The notes below the pieces were generated by a model, which saw only the letters and a list, made by a program, of their open reading frames with translations, was not told the origin of the DNA and searched no databases. Below are positions 1 through 5,886 of a DNA stretch of 5,979 nt, piece after piece (position 1 is the first letter of the stretch; each line of letters opens with the position of its first letter). The stretch is from Pseudomonadota bacterium. GTDB lineage: Bacteria; Pseudomonadota; Gammaproteobacteria; Xanthomonadales; Xanthomonadaceae. The translations under genes and the position numbers were made by a program. Location of the stretch: NCBI GenBank assembly GCA_019348095.1, contig JAHWKC010000151.1, positions 1 to 5,979 of the forward strand. The letters are read 5' to 3'.

Positions 1-245
1 CGGTGATACCACTCCCATACTTCTGGGTTGATGGGCTCACCTACGGTGCCCAATAAGCGCCACGATTGTCTAGTCGACTGTTTCACCAGCTCTTCGCCCT
101 GCCCCATCTCTGCGCGCAATGGAGTAGGTGCTGTATAAAATGTGGTAACGCGATGCGTGTCGTCAATTTCCCAGCAGCGGCTTGCAGATGGATAAGTAGG
201 CACACCTTCAAATATTAAAGAAATGGCCCCATTAGCCAGCGGTCC
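1..245. other. Compositionally foreign end segment inside acs
   Basis: Positions 1-240 contain 125 G/C bases by my count (52%), and the row 181-240 is only 43%. A row inside mutM gives 72%. The change is sharp: codons up to CTG at 239-237 are almost all G/C-ending, and from GCT at 236-234 onward they are mostly A/T-ending. The reading frame is kept across the junction, which falls in the conserved YGPLANGA block. This fits either homologous recombination with an acs gene from a lower-GC genome or a chimeric assembly joined at a conserved stretch. The sequence alone does not decide between them. Confidence 0.8.
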
Positions 246-1205
246 GTAGACGATGTAGCTGTGGCCGGTGACCCAGCCGACGTCGGCGGTGCACCAGTAG
301 ACATCGTCCTCGCGTAGGTCGAACACCGCCTCGTGGGTGTAGGACGCATACACCAGGTACCCGCCGGTGGTGTGCAGCACGCCCTTGGGTTTGCCGGTGC
401 TGCCGGAGGTGTAGAGGATGAACAACGGGTCCTCGGCGTTCATGCGCTCGGGCTCGCACTGGCTCGGCTGGTGGTCGACCACCGCGTCGTACCAGCGGTC
501 GCGCGGCATCTGCATGTCGACCGCCGCGCAGGTATGGCGCACCACCAGCACGGTCTCCACCGAGTTGGTGCCGGGCAGCCTGAGGGCGGCATCGACGTTG
601 GCCTTGAGCGGGATCTTCCTGCCGCCGCGCAGGCCCTCGTCGGCAGTGATGATGAGCTTGCTGCCGCAGTCGCCGACGCGATCGGCGATGGACTGCGGCG
701 CGAAGCCGCCGAACACCACCGAGTGGATCGCACCGATGCGCGCGCAGGCCAGCATCGCGACCACCGCTTCGGGAATCATCGGCAGGTAGATCGTGATCCG
801 GTCACCCTTGCCCATGCCCAGCGCGCGCAGCGCATTGGCCAGCCGGCACACGCGCGCGTGCAGCTCGCGATAGCTGATGTGTTCGACCGGCAACGCCGGG
901 TCGTCGTGCTCGAACAGCAGGGCGGTCTTGTCGCCGCGGGTGTCCAGGTGCCGGTCCAGGCAGTTGACACTGGCGTTGAGCTCGCCGTCCTCGAACCAGC
1001 GGATGCGGAAGTCCGCCAGGTCGAAACTGACGTTCTTGATCCGGGTCGGCGGCCGCATCCAGTCCAGCCGCTGCGCGATGCGGCCCCAGAACGCCTCCGG
1101 CTCGGCGACCGATTCGCCGTACAGCCGCGCGTAATCCTCGCGCGTGATCCGCGCCTGCGCGGCGAACTGCGCGTCGATCGGATGGGCGGGGGCGGGATCG
1201 GTCAT
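1..1205 (-). CDS. acs: Acetyl-CoA synthetase (AMP-forming), 3'-truncated by window edge
   Basis: This enzyme activates acetate with ATP to acetyl-AMP and then to acetyl-CoA in the cytoplasm. The first 401 residues are visible, against about 650 for the full family. The N-terminal region contains the NVSF and [18 protein letters not shown] blocks. The phosphate-binding A3 motif [11 protein letters not shown] lies at residues 265-275, followed by [12 protein letters not shown] and, near the edge, GEPINPE. The ATG at 1203-1205 is chosen because GGAG lies 6 nt upstream and the protein begins at the usual family position. The frame is open throughout, but from about residue 324 (position ~236 and below) GC falls to about 52% and codons switch to A/T endings such as TTA, ATA, TTT and AGA. 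The protein still aligns with Acs there. The gene is divergent from the DUF421 gene. Confidence 0.95.
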   Translation of the reverse strand, partial: MTDPAPAHPIDAQFAAQARITREDYARLYGESVAEPEAFWGRIAQRLDWMRPPTRIKNVSFDLADFRIRWFEDGELNASVNCLDRHLDTRGDKTALLFEHDDPALPVEHISYRELHARVCRLANALRALGMGKGDRITIYLPMIPEAVVAMLACARIGAIHSVVFGGFAPQSIADRVGDCGSKLIITADEGLRGGRKIPLKANVDAALRLPGTNSVETVLVVRHTCAAVDMQMPRDRWYDAVVDHQPSQCEPERMNAEDPLFILYTSGSTGKPKGVLHTTGGYLVYASYTHEAVFDLREDDVYWCTADVGWVTGHSYIVYGPLANGAISLIFEGVPTYPSASRCWEIDDTHRVTTFYTAPTPLRAEMGQGEELVKQSTRQSWRLLGTVGEPINPEVWEWYH

Positions 1206-1211
1206 GGCGCG

Positions 1212-1215
1212 CTCC
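1212..1215 (-). promoter_or_regulatory. acs ribosome binding site
   Basis: On the minus strand this reads GGAG, 6 nt upstream of the ATG at 1205. It supports that start for acs. Confidence 0.6.
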
Positions 1216-1392
1216 GGGCGGCGATTCGGGCAGGGGCCCCAGTGTGCCGCATCCGCCGGCATGGCTGCGGTGACGCGCGGGCGCCCTTTGCGAGAGGTTA
1301 GGCGGCGATGGATCGCGCGGCTGCACCCGGGCTCGCCGAGTGCCGGACCAGGGGTGCGCAGGTTCTCGTCACCGCGCTCACACCTTGCGTCC

Positions 1393-1398
1393 TATAGA
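1393..1398 (+). promoter_or_regulatory. Candidate -10 box for the DUF421 gene
   Basis: TATAGA is one of few AT-rich hexamers in the GC-rich divergent gap 1206-1428 and lies 30 nt upstream of the ATG at 1429. No good -35 box sits at 16-18 bp. The core CTATAG is self-complementary, so it could also serve the minus strand, although it would lie about 190 nt from acs. This is weak evidence. Confidence 0.25.
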
Positions 1399-1428
1399 TG
1401 ACCGCCTCTGCCGCCGCCCGGACCTGCC

Positions 1429-2013
1429 ATGGAAACCGACTTCGAACCGTTCCATTGGGACCGCCTGCTGCTGGGCCTGCAGCCCTACCCCTACCTGGCG
1501 GAAGTCGCACTCAAGTGCGTGGTGGTGTTCTGCATCCTGTTGCTGGTGATGCGGCTGCTGGGCAAGCGCGGCCAGAAGAACCTCAGCCCCATGCAGCAGA
1601 TGCTGATGATCGCGCTGGGCTCGGCCGCCGGCGACGCGCTGCTGTATCCGACCGTGCCGTTGATCTATGCGGCGCTGATCCTGGTCGGGGTGACCAGCCT
1701 GACCATGGGGCTGGAGCTGCTCAGCGGACATTCGCGGCAGGTACGCGACTACGTGGAATCACGCTCGCGGGTGCTGGTGGCCGATGGCGTGGTCGACCAC
1801 GACGCTCTGCGCAGCGAGCGCACCACCCAGCGCGAGCTCTACGCCGAACTGCGGGTCAAGGGCGCGCGCTCGCTGGCGCAGGTGCAGTACGCCATCCTGG
1901 AGGTGACCGGCGATATCAGCGTGTTCCTCAACGACCAGCCGCCGCCGGACGACGAGCTGCTGCGCTACATCGTCGAGAAAGAACACCACCGGTTGCCACA
2001 GCGGATGTCATGA
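1429..2013 (+). CDS. DUF421 (YetF/YcaP-like) inner-membrane protein
   Basis: This 194-residue protein matches the DUF421 family. A hydrophobic helix at about residues 24-44 is followed by the family signature RLLGKR (42-47). Then come a segment containing IALGSAAGD (61-69), a further membrane helix at about 77-98, and a C-terminal cytoplasmic alpha/beta domain. That domain has the characteristic ELYAELRVKGARSLAQVQYA block (about 134-153) followed by LEVTGDISVF. The family is associated with the cell envelope. Bacillus members affect spore or membrane properties, but the biochemical role is not established. The start is the first ATG after an in-frame stop at 1399-1401. No strong Shine-Dalgarno is seen. 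The gene stands alone, divergent from acs and convergent with the EF-hand gene 25 nt downstream. Confidence 0.88.
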   Translation: METDFEPFHWDRLLLGLQPYPYLAEVALKCVVVFCILLLVMRLLGKRGQKNLSPMQQMLMIALGSAAGDALLYPTVPLIYAALILVGVTSLTMGLELLSGHSRQVRDYVESRSRVLVADGVVDHDALRSERTTQRELYAELRVKGARSLAQVQYAILEVTGDISVFLNDQPPPDDELLRYIVEKEHHRLPQRMS

Positions 2014-2038
2014 CGTAGCCCGCGCGGCTGCCCGACCA

Positions 2039-2401
2039 CTATTGCGGCGGCGCCGCCAGTTCGCCTGCGTCCAGCGCGCCGTCGCCATTGCGGTCCTGGC
2101 GGGAGAATGCCGCGGCCAGCGCCTGCCGATGCTCGGCCAGGCTGACCGGGGGGCCGCGGCCACCGGGCAGTTCCTCGGCGCTCAGCACGCCATCGTGGTT
2201 GCGATCCATCTGCCCGAACGCGTAGCCCATCCACGCCTGGTACTCGGCCAGCGACACATGGCCGTCGCCGTCGCCGTCCATGCGCTGCAGGTAATCGCCG
2301 GTGGCGCGGACCTGCGCGCTGGCGAGGAGCGGTAACAGCAGCAGGGCAGTGGCCAGTGCCAGCGCGGGAGCGTTGGTTCTTGCTCGCTGCGGAGGGGCCA
2401 C
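2039..2401 (-). CDS. Secreted/periplasmic EF-hand protein
   Basis: This 120-residue protein has a Sec signal peptide: a basic RAR n-region, a hydrophobic core at about 11-27, and a likely cleavage after ASA (27-29). Three canonical calcium-binding loops follow: DGDGDGHVSLAE (42-53), DRNHDGVLSAEE (66-77) and DRNGDGALDAGE (103-114). Each has D/N at loop positions 1, 3 and 5, G at 6 and E at 12. A fourth, degenerate loop at 79-90 keeps only the VSLAE half. It probably binds Ca2+ outside the cytoplasm; its partner is unknown. GTG at 2401 is the start that best positions the signal peptide. TTG at 2428 in the same frame is an alternative. No ATG is available before residue 41, and no clear Shine-Dalgarno is seen. 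It is downstream of desA on the same strand but separated by a strong terminator. Confidence 0.82.
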   Translation of the reverse strand: MAPPQRARTNAPALALATALLLLPLLASAQVRATGDYLQRMDGDGDGHVSLAEYQAWMGYAFGQMDRNHDGVLSAEELPGGRGPPVSLAEHRQALAAAFSRQDRNGDGALDAGELAAPPQ

Positions 2402-2427
2402 GTGAGTGGCCGGACCCGACCCGCACA

Positions 2428-2457
2428 AAAAACCCGCGCGGTCAGGCGCGGGTTTTT
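2428..2457 (-). terminator. Intrinsic terminator of the desaturase gene
   Basis: There is a perfect 12-bp inverted repeat (2428-2439 and 2446-2457) with a 6-nt loop. The GC core is CCCGCGC/GCGCGGG, with A and T runs forming the outer stem. It lies 43 nt after the desaturase stop. Read on the minus strand, the hairpin ends in a run of six T, so it terminates desA. Because of its symmetry it could also stop plus-strand transcripts. Confidence 0.9.
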
Positions 2458-2499
2458 CTTGCGCGAATGCGCGGGAGATCACGGCCGCGGGCCGCTGCG

Positions 2500-3684
2500 T
2501 CAGCTGCGGGCCGGGACCAGCGCGTAACCCTTGAGCCGGACCGAGAACTCCTCCAGCGCGCGGATACCGCTGGCTTCGGCGTCGGCGCACCAGGCATGCA
2601 GCCGCGCGAGCTGCGCCTGGGCGTCGTGCGAGCGATCGTCCAGCACCTGCGCCAGGCGCTGGCGGTAGTCGGCCAGCGTCGCCATGCGCGGGCGCTCGGC
2701 CAGCCATGCCTGCAGGCGCTCGCGCTTGCCGTCGTCGAGCCAGCGGCCGCCGTCGGCCAGTGCCTTGCGCAGCGGTCGCGGCAGGCGGTCGTCGGCCTCG
2801 CGCAGCGCCGGCAGGGTGACACCGCGGTAGTAGTCGGTCATCGCCTGGAAGCGGATCGCCAGCAATGCCTTGAGCGTCTCGCCGTCGGGCATCGCGATGT
2901 TGGGGCGCACGTCCAGCGACGGCGCCACGCGCAGCACCTTGGCCAGGCCGAGCTTCTCGAACAGCTTGATGGTGCTCCAGCCGATGTCGAACTCGAACCG
3001 GCGCAGCGCGAAGCGGGCCGAACTCGGGAACGCGTGGTGGTTGTTGTGCAGCTCTTCGCCACCGATCCAGACCCCCCACGGGGTCAGGTTGGTCGAGGTG
3101 TCGGCGGTCTCGAAGTTGCGATAGCCCCACCAGTGCCCCAGGCCATTGACCACGCCGGCGGCCCAGAACGGGATCCACGCCATCTGCAGCGCCCAGATCG
3201 CCACGCCGGCGAAGCCGAACAGGGCGAAGCTGATGAACAGCAGAAGGGTCGGCCCCATGGTCGGCCAGCGCGAGTAGAGGTTGCGCTCGATCCAGTCCTC
3301 GGGGCAGCCCTTGCCGTACTTCTCGATCGACTCGCGGTCGGCGCGCGCTTCGCGGTAGAGCTCGACACCGCGCCAGAACACCGTCTTGATGCCCTTGACC
3401 TGCGGGCTGTGCGGATCCTCCTCGGTCTCGCACTTGGCGTGGTGCTTGCGGTGGATCGCCGCCCACTCCTTGGTGATCATCGAGGTGGTCAGCCAGGTCC
3501 AGAACCGGAACACATGGGCAACCGCCGGATGGAAGTCCACCGCGCGGTGCGCCATCGAACGATGCAGGTACAGCGTCACCGAGAAGATGGTGAGCTGGGT
3601 GGCGACCAGGAAATAGATCACGAGCGTGCCAAGGCTGGCCTGCAACAGGCCGCCAGCGAGGAAATCGAGCAGGGAAGCGAACAT
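2500..3684 (-). CDS. desA: DesA-like membrane fatty-acid delta-9 desaturase
   Basis: This 394-residue protein is an integral-membrane di-iron desaturase that introduces a cis double bond into saturated acyl chains (phospholipid acyl or acyl-CoA), adjusting membrane fluidity. All three histidine boxes are present: HRSMAH (41-46), HRKHH (78-82) and HNNHH (213-217). The extra conserved His in NGLGHWW is at 184. Membrane helices lie at about 14-38, 57-71, 144-167 and 168-183. From about 240 there is a long soluble tail rich in charged helices ending GYALVPARS. From memory, length and tail match Pseudomonas DesA. The frame is open further upstream to an ATG at 3852, but the ATG at 3684 has GGAG 5 nt before it and starts at the usual family position. 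It is divergent from mutM and has its own terminator. I cannot tell phospholipid from acyl-CoA substrate. Confidence 0.93.
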   Translation of the reverse strand: MFASLLDFLAGGLLQASLGTLVIYFLVATQLTIFSVTLYLHRSMAHRAVDFHPAVAHVFRFWTWLTTSMITKEWAAIHRKHHAKCETEEDPHSPQVKGIKTVFWRGVELYREARADRESIEKYGKGCPEDWIERNLYSRWPTMGPTLLLFISFALFGFAGVAIWALQMAWIPFWAAGVVNGLGHWWGYRNFETADTSTNLTPWGVWIGGEELHNNHHAFPSSARFALRRFEFDIGWSTIKLFEKLGLAKVLRVAPSLDVRPNIAMPDGETLKALLAIRFQAMTDYYRGVTLPALREADDRLPRPLRKALADGGRWLDDGKRERLQAWLAERPRMATLADYRQRLAQVLDDRSHDAQAQLARLHAWCADAEASGIRALEEFSVRLKGYALVPARS

Positions 3685-3689
3685 GGATA

Positions 3690-3693
3690 CTCC
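3690..3693 (-). promoter_or_regulatory. desA ribosome binding site
   Basis: On the minus strand this reads GGAG, followed by TATCC and the ATG at 3684. It decides in favour of the 394-residue start over the longer open frame. Confidence 0.65.
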
Positions 3694-3703
3694 GGAAAGC
3701 GGG

Positions 3704-3729
3704 TGGACCACACCAGCGGCATTGGTCCA
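3704..3729. promoter_or_regulatory. Inverted repeat upstream of desA, candidate operator
   Basis: TGGACCA (3704-3710) and TGGTCCA (3723-3729) form a perfect 7-bp inverted repeat with a 12-bp spacer, 20-45 nt upstream of the desaturase start. Each arm is itself a TGG-N-CCA dyad. The position fits a repressor site over the promoter or leader, and bacterial desaturase genes are often repressed by TetR-type regulators. The arms do not resemble any operator I know, and a 7-bp repeat can arise by chance in such DNA. Confidence 0.35.
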
Positions 3730-3948
3730 GGCACGATGATGCCATCCGCGGCCGCCGTCCGCACAGGTATGGAGGCGGGCCCGTTCAGGCCCGGGAGAAG
3801 GGCGCAGCCTGGCGACGGCAGAACGCAGCCGCCCCGGGCCCGCCAGGACCATGCAAGTGCCACCACGGCATCACTCCATGAACACGCCGCCTCGCCCGCG
3901 GCGCGCACCGGTTCCGCACACCGCCGCCGGAAAACCTAAGCTCTACCA

Positions 3949-4824
3949 ATGCCCGAATTGCCCGAAGTCGAAACCACGCGCGCCGGCCTGGCGCCTCACC
4001 TGGAGGGCCGGCGGGTGCAGGCGGTGGTGCTGCGCCGGCCCGACCTGCGCTGGCCGATCCCCGATGCCGTCCGCGAACGGCTGCCCGGCCAGCGCATCCA
4101 GGCGGTACGCCGGCGCGCCAAGTACCTGCTGATCGATACCGCCGCCGGCACCGCGCTGTGGCACCTGGGCATGTCGGGCAGCCTGCGGGTGCTGCCGGCC
4201 GATGCCCCGTTGCGCGCGCACGACCACGTTGACCTGGCGCTGGAGGCGAGCGGCGACCAGCCGCCCCGGGTGCTGCGGTTCAACGACCCGCGCCGGTTCG
4301 GCTGCCTGTTGTGGCAACCGACCGGCGAGGTCCACCCGCTGCTCAGCGCGCTCGGACCCGAACCGCTGCCGCATCCAGGCGTGGTGCACGGTGCGTCGAC
4401 AGTCGACGCTGGCCTTGCCACGGGGTTCGACGGCGATTACCTGTTCGCGCTGAGCCGCGGCCGCAGCGCGCCGGTCAAGAATTTCCTGATGGACCAGCGC
4501 GTGGTGGTCGGGGTGGGCAACATCTACGCGGCCGAGGCCCTGTTCGCCGCGGGCATCTCGCCGCTGCGGCCGGCGGGGCGGATTTCCCGGCTGCGCTACG
4601 CGCGACTGGTCGCGGCGGTGCAGGCCATCCTGGCCCACGCGATCACGCGCGGCGGCACCACCCTGCGCGACTTCATCAGCCCCGACGGTGCGCCGGGATA
4701 CTTCGAACAGGAACTGTTCGTGTACGGCCGCGGCGGCGAACCCTGCCGGCACTGCGCGCGACCGCTGAAGCAGGCCTGGGTCGGTCAGCGCGCAACCGTC
4801 TGGTGCGCGCACTGCCAGCGCTGA
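3949..4824 (+). CDS. mutM: Formamidopyrimidine-DNA glycosylase (Fpg/MutM)
   Basis: This bifunctional base-excision repair enzyme removes 8-oxoguanine and formamidopyrimidines and cleaves the abasic site. The N-terminus [10 protein letters not shown] carries the catalytic Pro2 and Glu3. Lys58 (RRAKYLL) matches the conserved lysine near 57. M75 and the NDPRRFG block (112-118) match the void-filling Met, Arg and Phe residues. The helix-two-turn-helix contains [16 protein letters not shown]4 zinc finger has cysteines at 266, 269, 286 and 289, with the GQR arginine at 281. The length is 291 residues against about 270 usually. The excess is an insert at about 141-159, between the N-terminal domain and FDGDYL. 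The start is fixed by the catalytic Pro2. No Shine-Dalgarno precedes it, so initiation may be leaderless or weak. Confidence 0.96.
   Translation: MPELPEVETTRAGLAPHLEGRRVQAVVLRRPDLRWPIPDAVRERLPGQRIQAVRRRAKYLLIDTAAGTALWHLGMSGSLRVLPADAPLRAHDHVDLALEASGDQPPRVLRFNDPRRFGCLLWQPTGEVHPLLSALGPEPLPHPGVVHGASTVDAGLATGFDGDYLFALSRGRSAPVKNFLMDQRVVVGVGNIYAAEALFAAGISPLRPAGRISRLRYARLVAAVQAILAHAITRGGTTLRDFISPDGAPGYFEQELFVYGRGGEPCRHCARPLKQAWVGQRATVWCAHCQR
4393..4409. repeat. Perfect 17-bp palindrome inside the mutM insert
   Basis: GCGTCGAC, one A, then GTCGACGC: 8-bp arms around a 1-nt centre. It encodes residues 149-154, in the middle of the extra MutM segment (codons 141-159). That segment also has more A/T-ending codons (6 of 19) than most of the surrounding gene. 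Confidence 0.8.
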
Positions 4825-4992
4825 AGATCGCTCCGGGTCGGCACGCGGTCTGCCACACCGTCGTGCGATTTCGACGCGCTGCCAGGCACGCGCAGACAGC
4901 TGACCGCCGACGCACTGGCAAACGCACGCAGCACGGTGGCGGGCGCTGACGCGACAGCCGCGGCAGGGGTCCGCCAGCGGTCCGTCTCTGCA

Positions 4993-5020
4993 TTATCGTC
5001 ACACCGCCGCGAGCTATAGT
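4993..5020 (+). promoter_or_regulatory. Candidate promoter of the ECF sigma-kinase operon
   Basis: TATAGT at 5015-5020 matches the -10 consensus at five of six positions and stands out in the GC-rich gap 4825-5049. A weak -35-like TTATCG (4993-4998) sits 16 bp upstream. The predicted transcript would start near 5027 and include the Shine-Dalgarno at 5034. This looks like a housekeeping-sigma promoter. I see no separate ECF-type promoter. Confidence 0.45.
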
Positions 5021-5033
5021 CCGCCGCACTTGC

Positions 5034-5042
5034 AAGGGGGGA
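5034..5042 (+). promoter_or_regulatory. Ribosome binding site of the ECF sigma gene
   Basis: AAGGGGGGA ends 7 nt before the ATG at 5050. It favours that ATG over the second in-frame ATG at 5056. Confidence 0.65.
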
Positions 5043-5049
5043 CCACCGT

Positions 5050-5619
5050 ATGGCTATGGCCGAAACCGCCGAGATCACGCTGTTGCTGGATGCGGCCCGC
5101 GATGGCGACCGTGGCGCGCTCGATAACGTGCTCGCAACGCTCTACCAGGAACTCCATGGCATGGCCCGCCGGCAGCTCGCCGGGCAGCACGGGCATACGC
5201 TGGACGCGACCGCGCTGGTGCACGAGGCTTACCTGAAGCTGGTCGGCCGCCGCGAGGCCAAGTTCGATGACCGCGCCCATTTCTTCGCCTACGCCGCCTC
5301 GGCCATGCGCAGCGTGGTGGTGGATTACGCGCGCCAGCGGCTGGCGCAGAAGCGCGGCGGCGACCTGCACCGCGTGACCGACCTGCCCGAGGACCTGGAG
5401 GGCGGTGTGCGACTGGACGAGGAGACCCTCGGCCTGGACACTGCGCTGACCCGGCTTGCCGCGGTCGACAAGAGGCTGGTGCAGGTGGTCGAACTGCGCT
5501 ACTTCGGCGGGCTGTCGGAACTGGAGATCGCCGCGCTCATGCAACGCTCCGAACGCAGCATCCGCCGCGACTGGCAGAAGGCGCGGCTGTTCCTGCTGGC
5601 GTCGCTCCGGGACAGCTAG
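5050..5619 (+). CDS. ECF-family RNA polymerase sigma factor, kinase-linked type (Sigma70_ECF)
   Basis: This 189-residue alternative sigma factor belongs to the Sigma70_ECF/TIGR02999 type, usually encoded next to a serine/threonine kinase instead of an anti-sigma factor. Region 2 spans about 20-103: LYQELHGMARRQL, then HTLDATALVHEAYLKLV, then FFAYAASAMRSVVVDYARQR. Region 4 spans about 133-187, with RYFGGLSELEIAALM and the recognition-helix part SERSIRRDWQKARLFL. In region 2.2 the usual acidic DAED is replaced by D52-A53-T54-A55. This loses two acidic residues and puts Thr where Glu normally is. In the V. parahaemolyticus EcfP/PknT system such a factor is inactive until phosphorylated on the equivalent Thr. 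No anti-sigma gene is seen. It is first in an operon with the two following genes, the next starting 12 nt after its stop. Confidence 0.93.
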   Translation: MAMAETAEITLLLDAARDGDRGALDNVLATLYQELHGMARRQLAGQHGHTLDATALVHEAYLKLVGRREAKFDDRAHFFAYAASAMRSVVVDYARQRLAQKRGGDLHRVTDLPEDLEGGVRLDEETLGLDTALTRLAAVDKRLVQVVELRYFGGLSELEIAALMQRSERSIRRDWQKARLFLLASLRDS

Positions 5620-5631
5620 GTCGATCGCGCC

Positions 5632-5886
5632 GTGGACGCGGAACGCTGGAGCCGTTTGTCCCCGCTGCTCGATGCACTGTTCGAGCTGGAGCCGCGGGCG
5701 CGCGAACGGCGCCTCAACGAGCTGCGCGCAGAGGACAAGGCCCTGGCGGCGGATCTCGAGGCGCTGATGGCGCTGGAGCAGGAACAAGACGACTTCCTCG
5801 CCAAACCCTGCCTTCCGAAAGACGTGGAGCAGCGCATCCGCCGGATGCTCAAGCCGCCACGGCTGAAGGTCCCGGCCAAGTCTTGA
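5632..5886 (+). CDS. Small protein resembling the N-terminal head of ECF-linked Ser/Thr kinases
   Basis: This 84-residue cytoplasmic protein is very rich in charged helix formers. The first 58 or so residues (MDAERWSRLSPLLDALFEL, RERRLNELRAEDKALAADLE, LMALEQEQDDFLAKP) resemble the segment that, from memory, normally precedes the kinase domain in the same polypeptide in this group. The tail is basic and proline-containing and ends with a TGA at 5884-5886 that overlaps the TTG of the kinase. Start GTG at 5632 is 12 nt after the sigma stop; a weak TAGGT lies upstream. Of the last 30 codons, 25 end in G/C, so this is genuinely coding up to the stop. It could be an adaptor between sigma and kinase. 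No function is established. Confidence 0.75.
   Translation: MDAERWSRLSPLLDALFELEPRARERRLNELRAEDKALAADLEALMALEQEQDDFLAKPCLPKDVEQRIRRMLKPPRLKVPAKS

Noticed and set aside
333..1301. Long open frame of 322 codons on the plus strand across acs
   Set aside because: It is the complement of a high-GC coding gene. The minus-strand product is unmistakably Acs with all motifs, while the plus-strand translation is low-complexity and arginine/alanine-rich with no recognisable domain.
2014..2038. Possible shared terminator between the convergent DUF421 and EF-hand genes
   Set aside because: Only a 4-bp AGCC/GGCT stem is present, with no T run.
2039..3745. A single 568-codon minus-strand frame joining the EF-hand region to desA DNA
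   Set aside because: Only its last 120 codons are coding (signal peptide plus EF-hands). The upstream part is the desaturase read in the wrong frame, and a strong terminator lies between the two genes.
3685..3852. N-terminal extension of the desaturase to the ATG at 3852
   Set aside because: The extension is low-complexity and R/G/A-rich with no family counterpart, and a good GGAG site precedes the ATG at 3684.
2356..3939. Open frame of 527 codons on the plus strand opposite desA
   Set aside because: It is antisense to a desaturase with complete histidine boxes. It is rich in R, A, Q and H and spans the terminator and the EF-hand start region, as expected of an antisense shadow in GC-rich DNA.
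3943..4812. Minus-strand frame of 289 codons opposite mutM
   Set aside because: It is antisense to a complete Fpg with a zinc finger. No motif is seen in the minus translation.
4676..5035. Minus-strand frame covering the mutM end and the gap to the sigma gene
   Set aside because: It is arginine-rich noise overlapping mutM and the sigma promoter, with no ribosome site or domain.
5014..5787. Minus-strand frame of 257 codons opposite the sigma gene
   Set aside because: It is a shadow of the ECF sigma and the following small gene, whose plus-strand products are recognisable.
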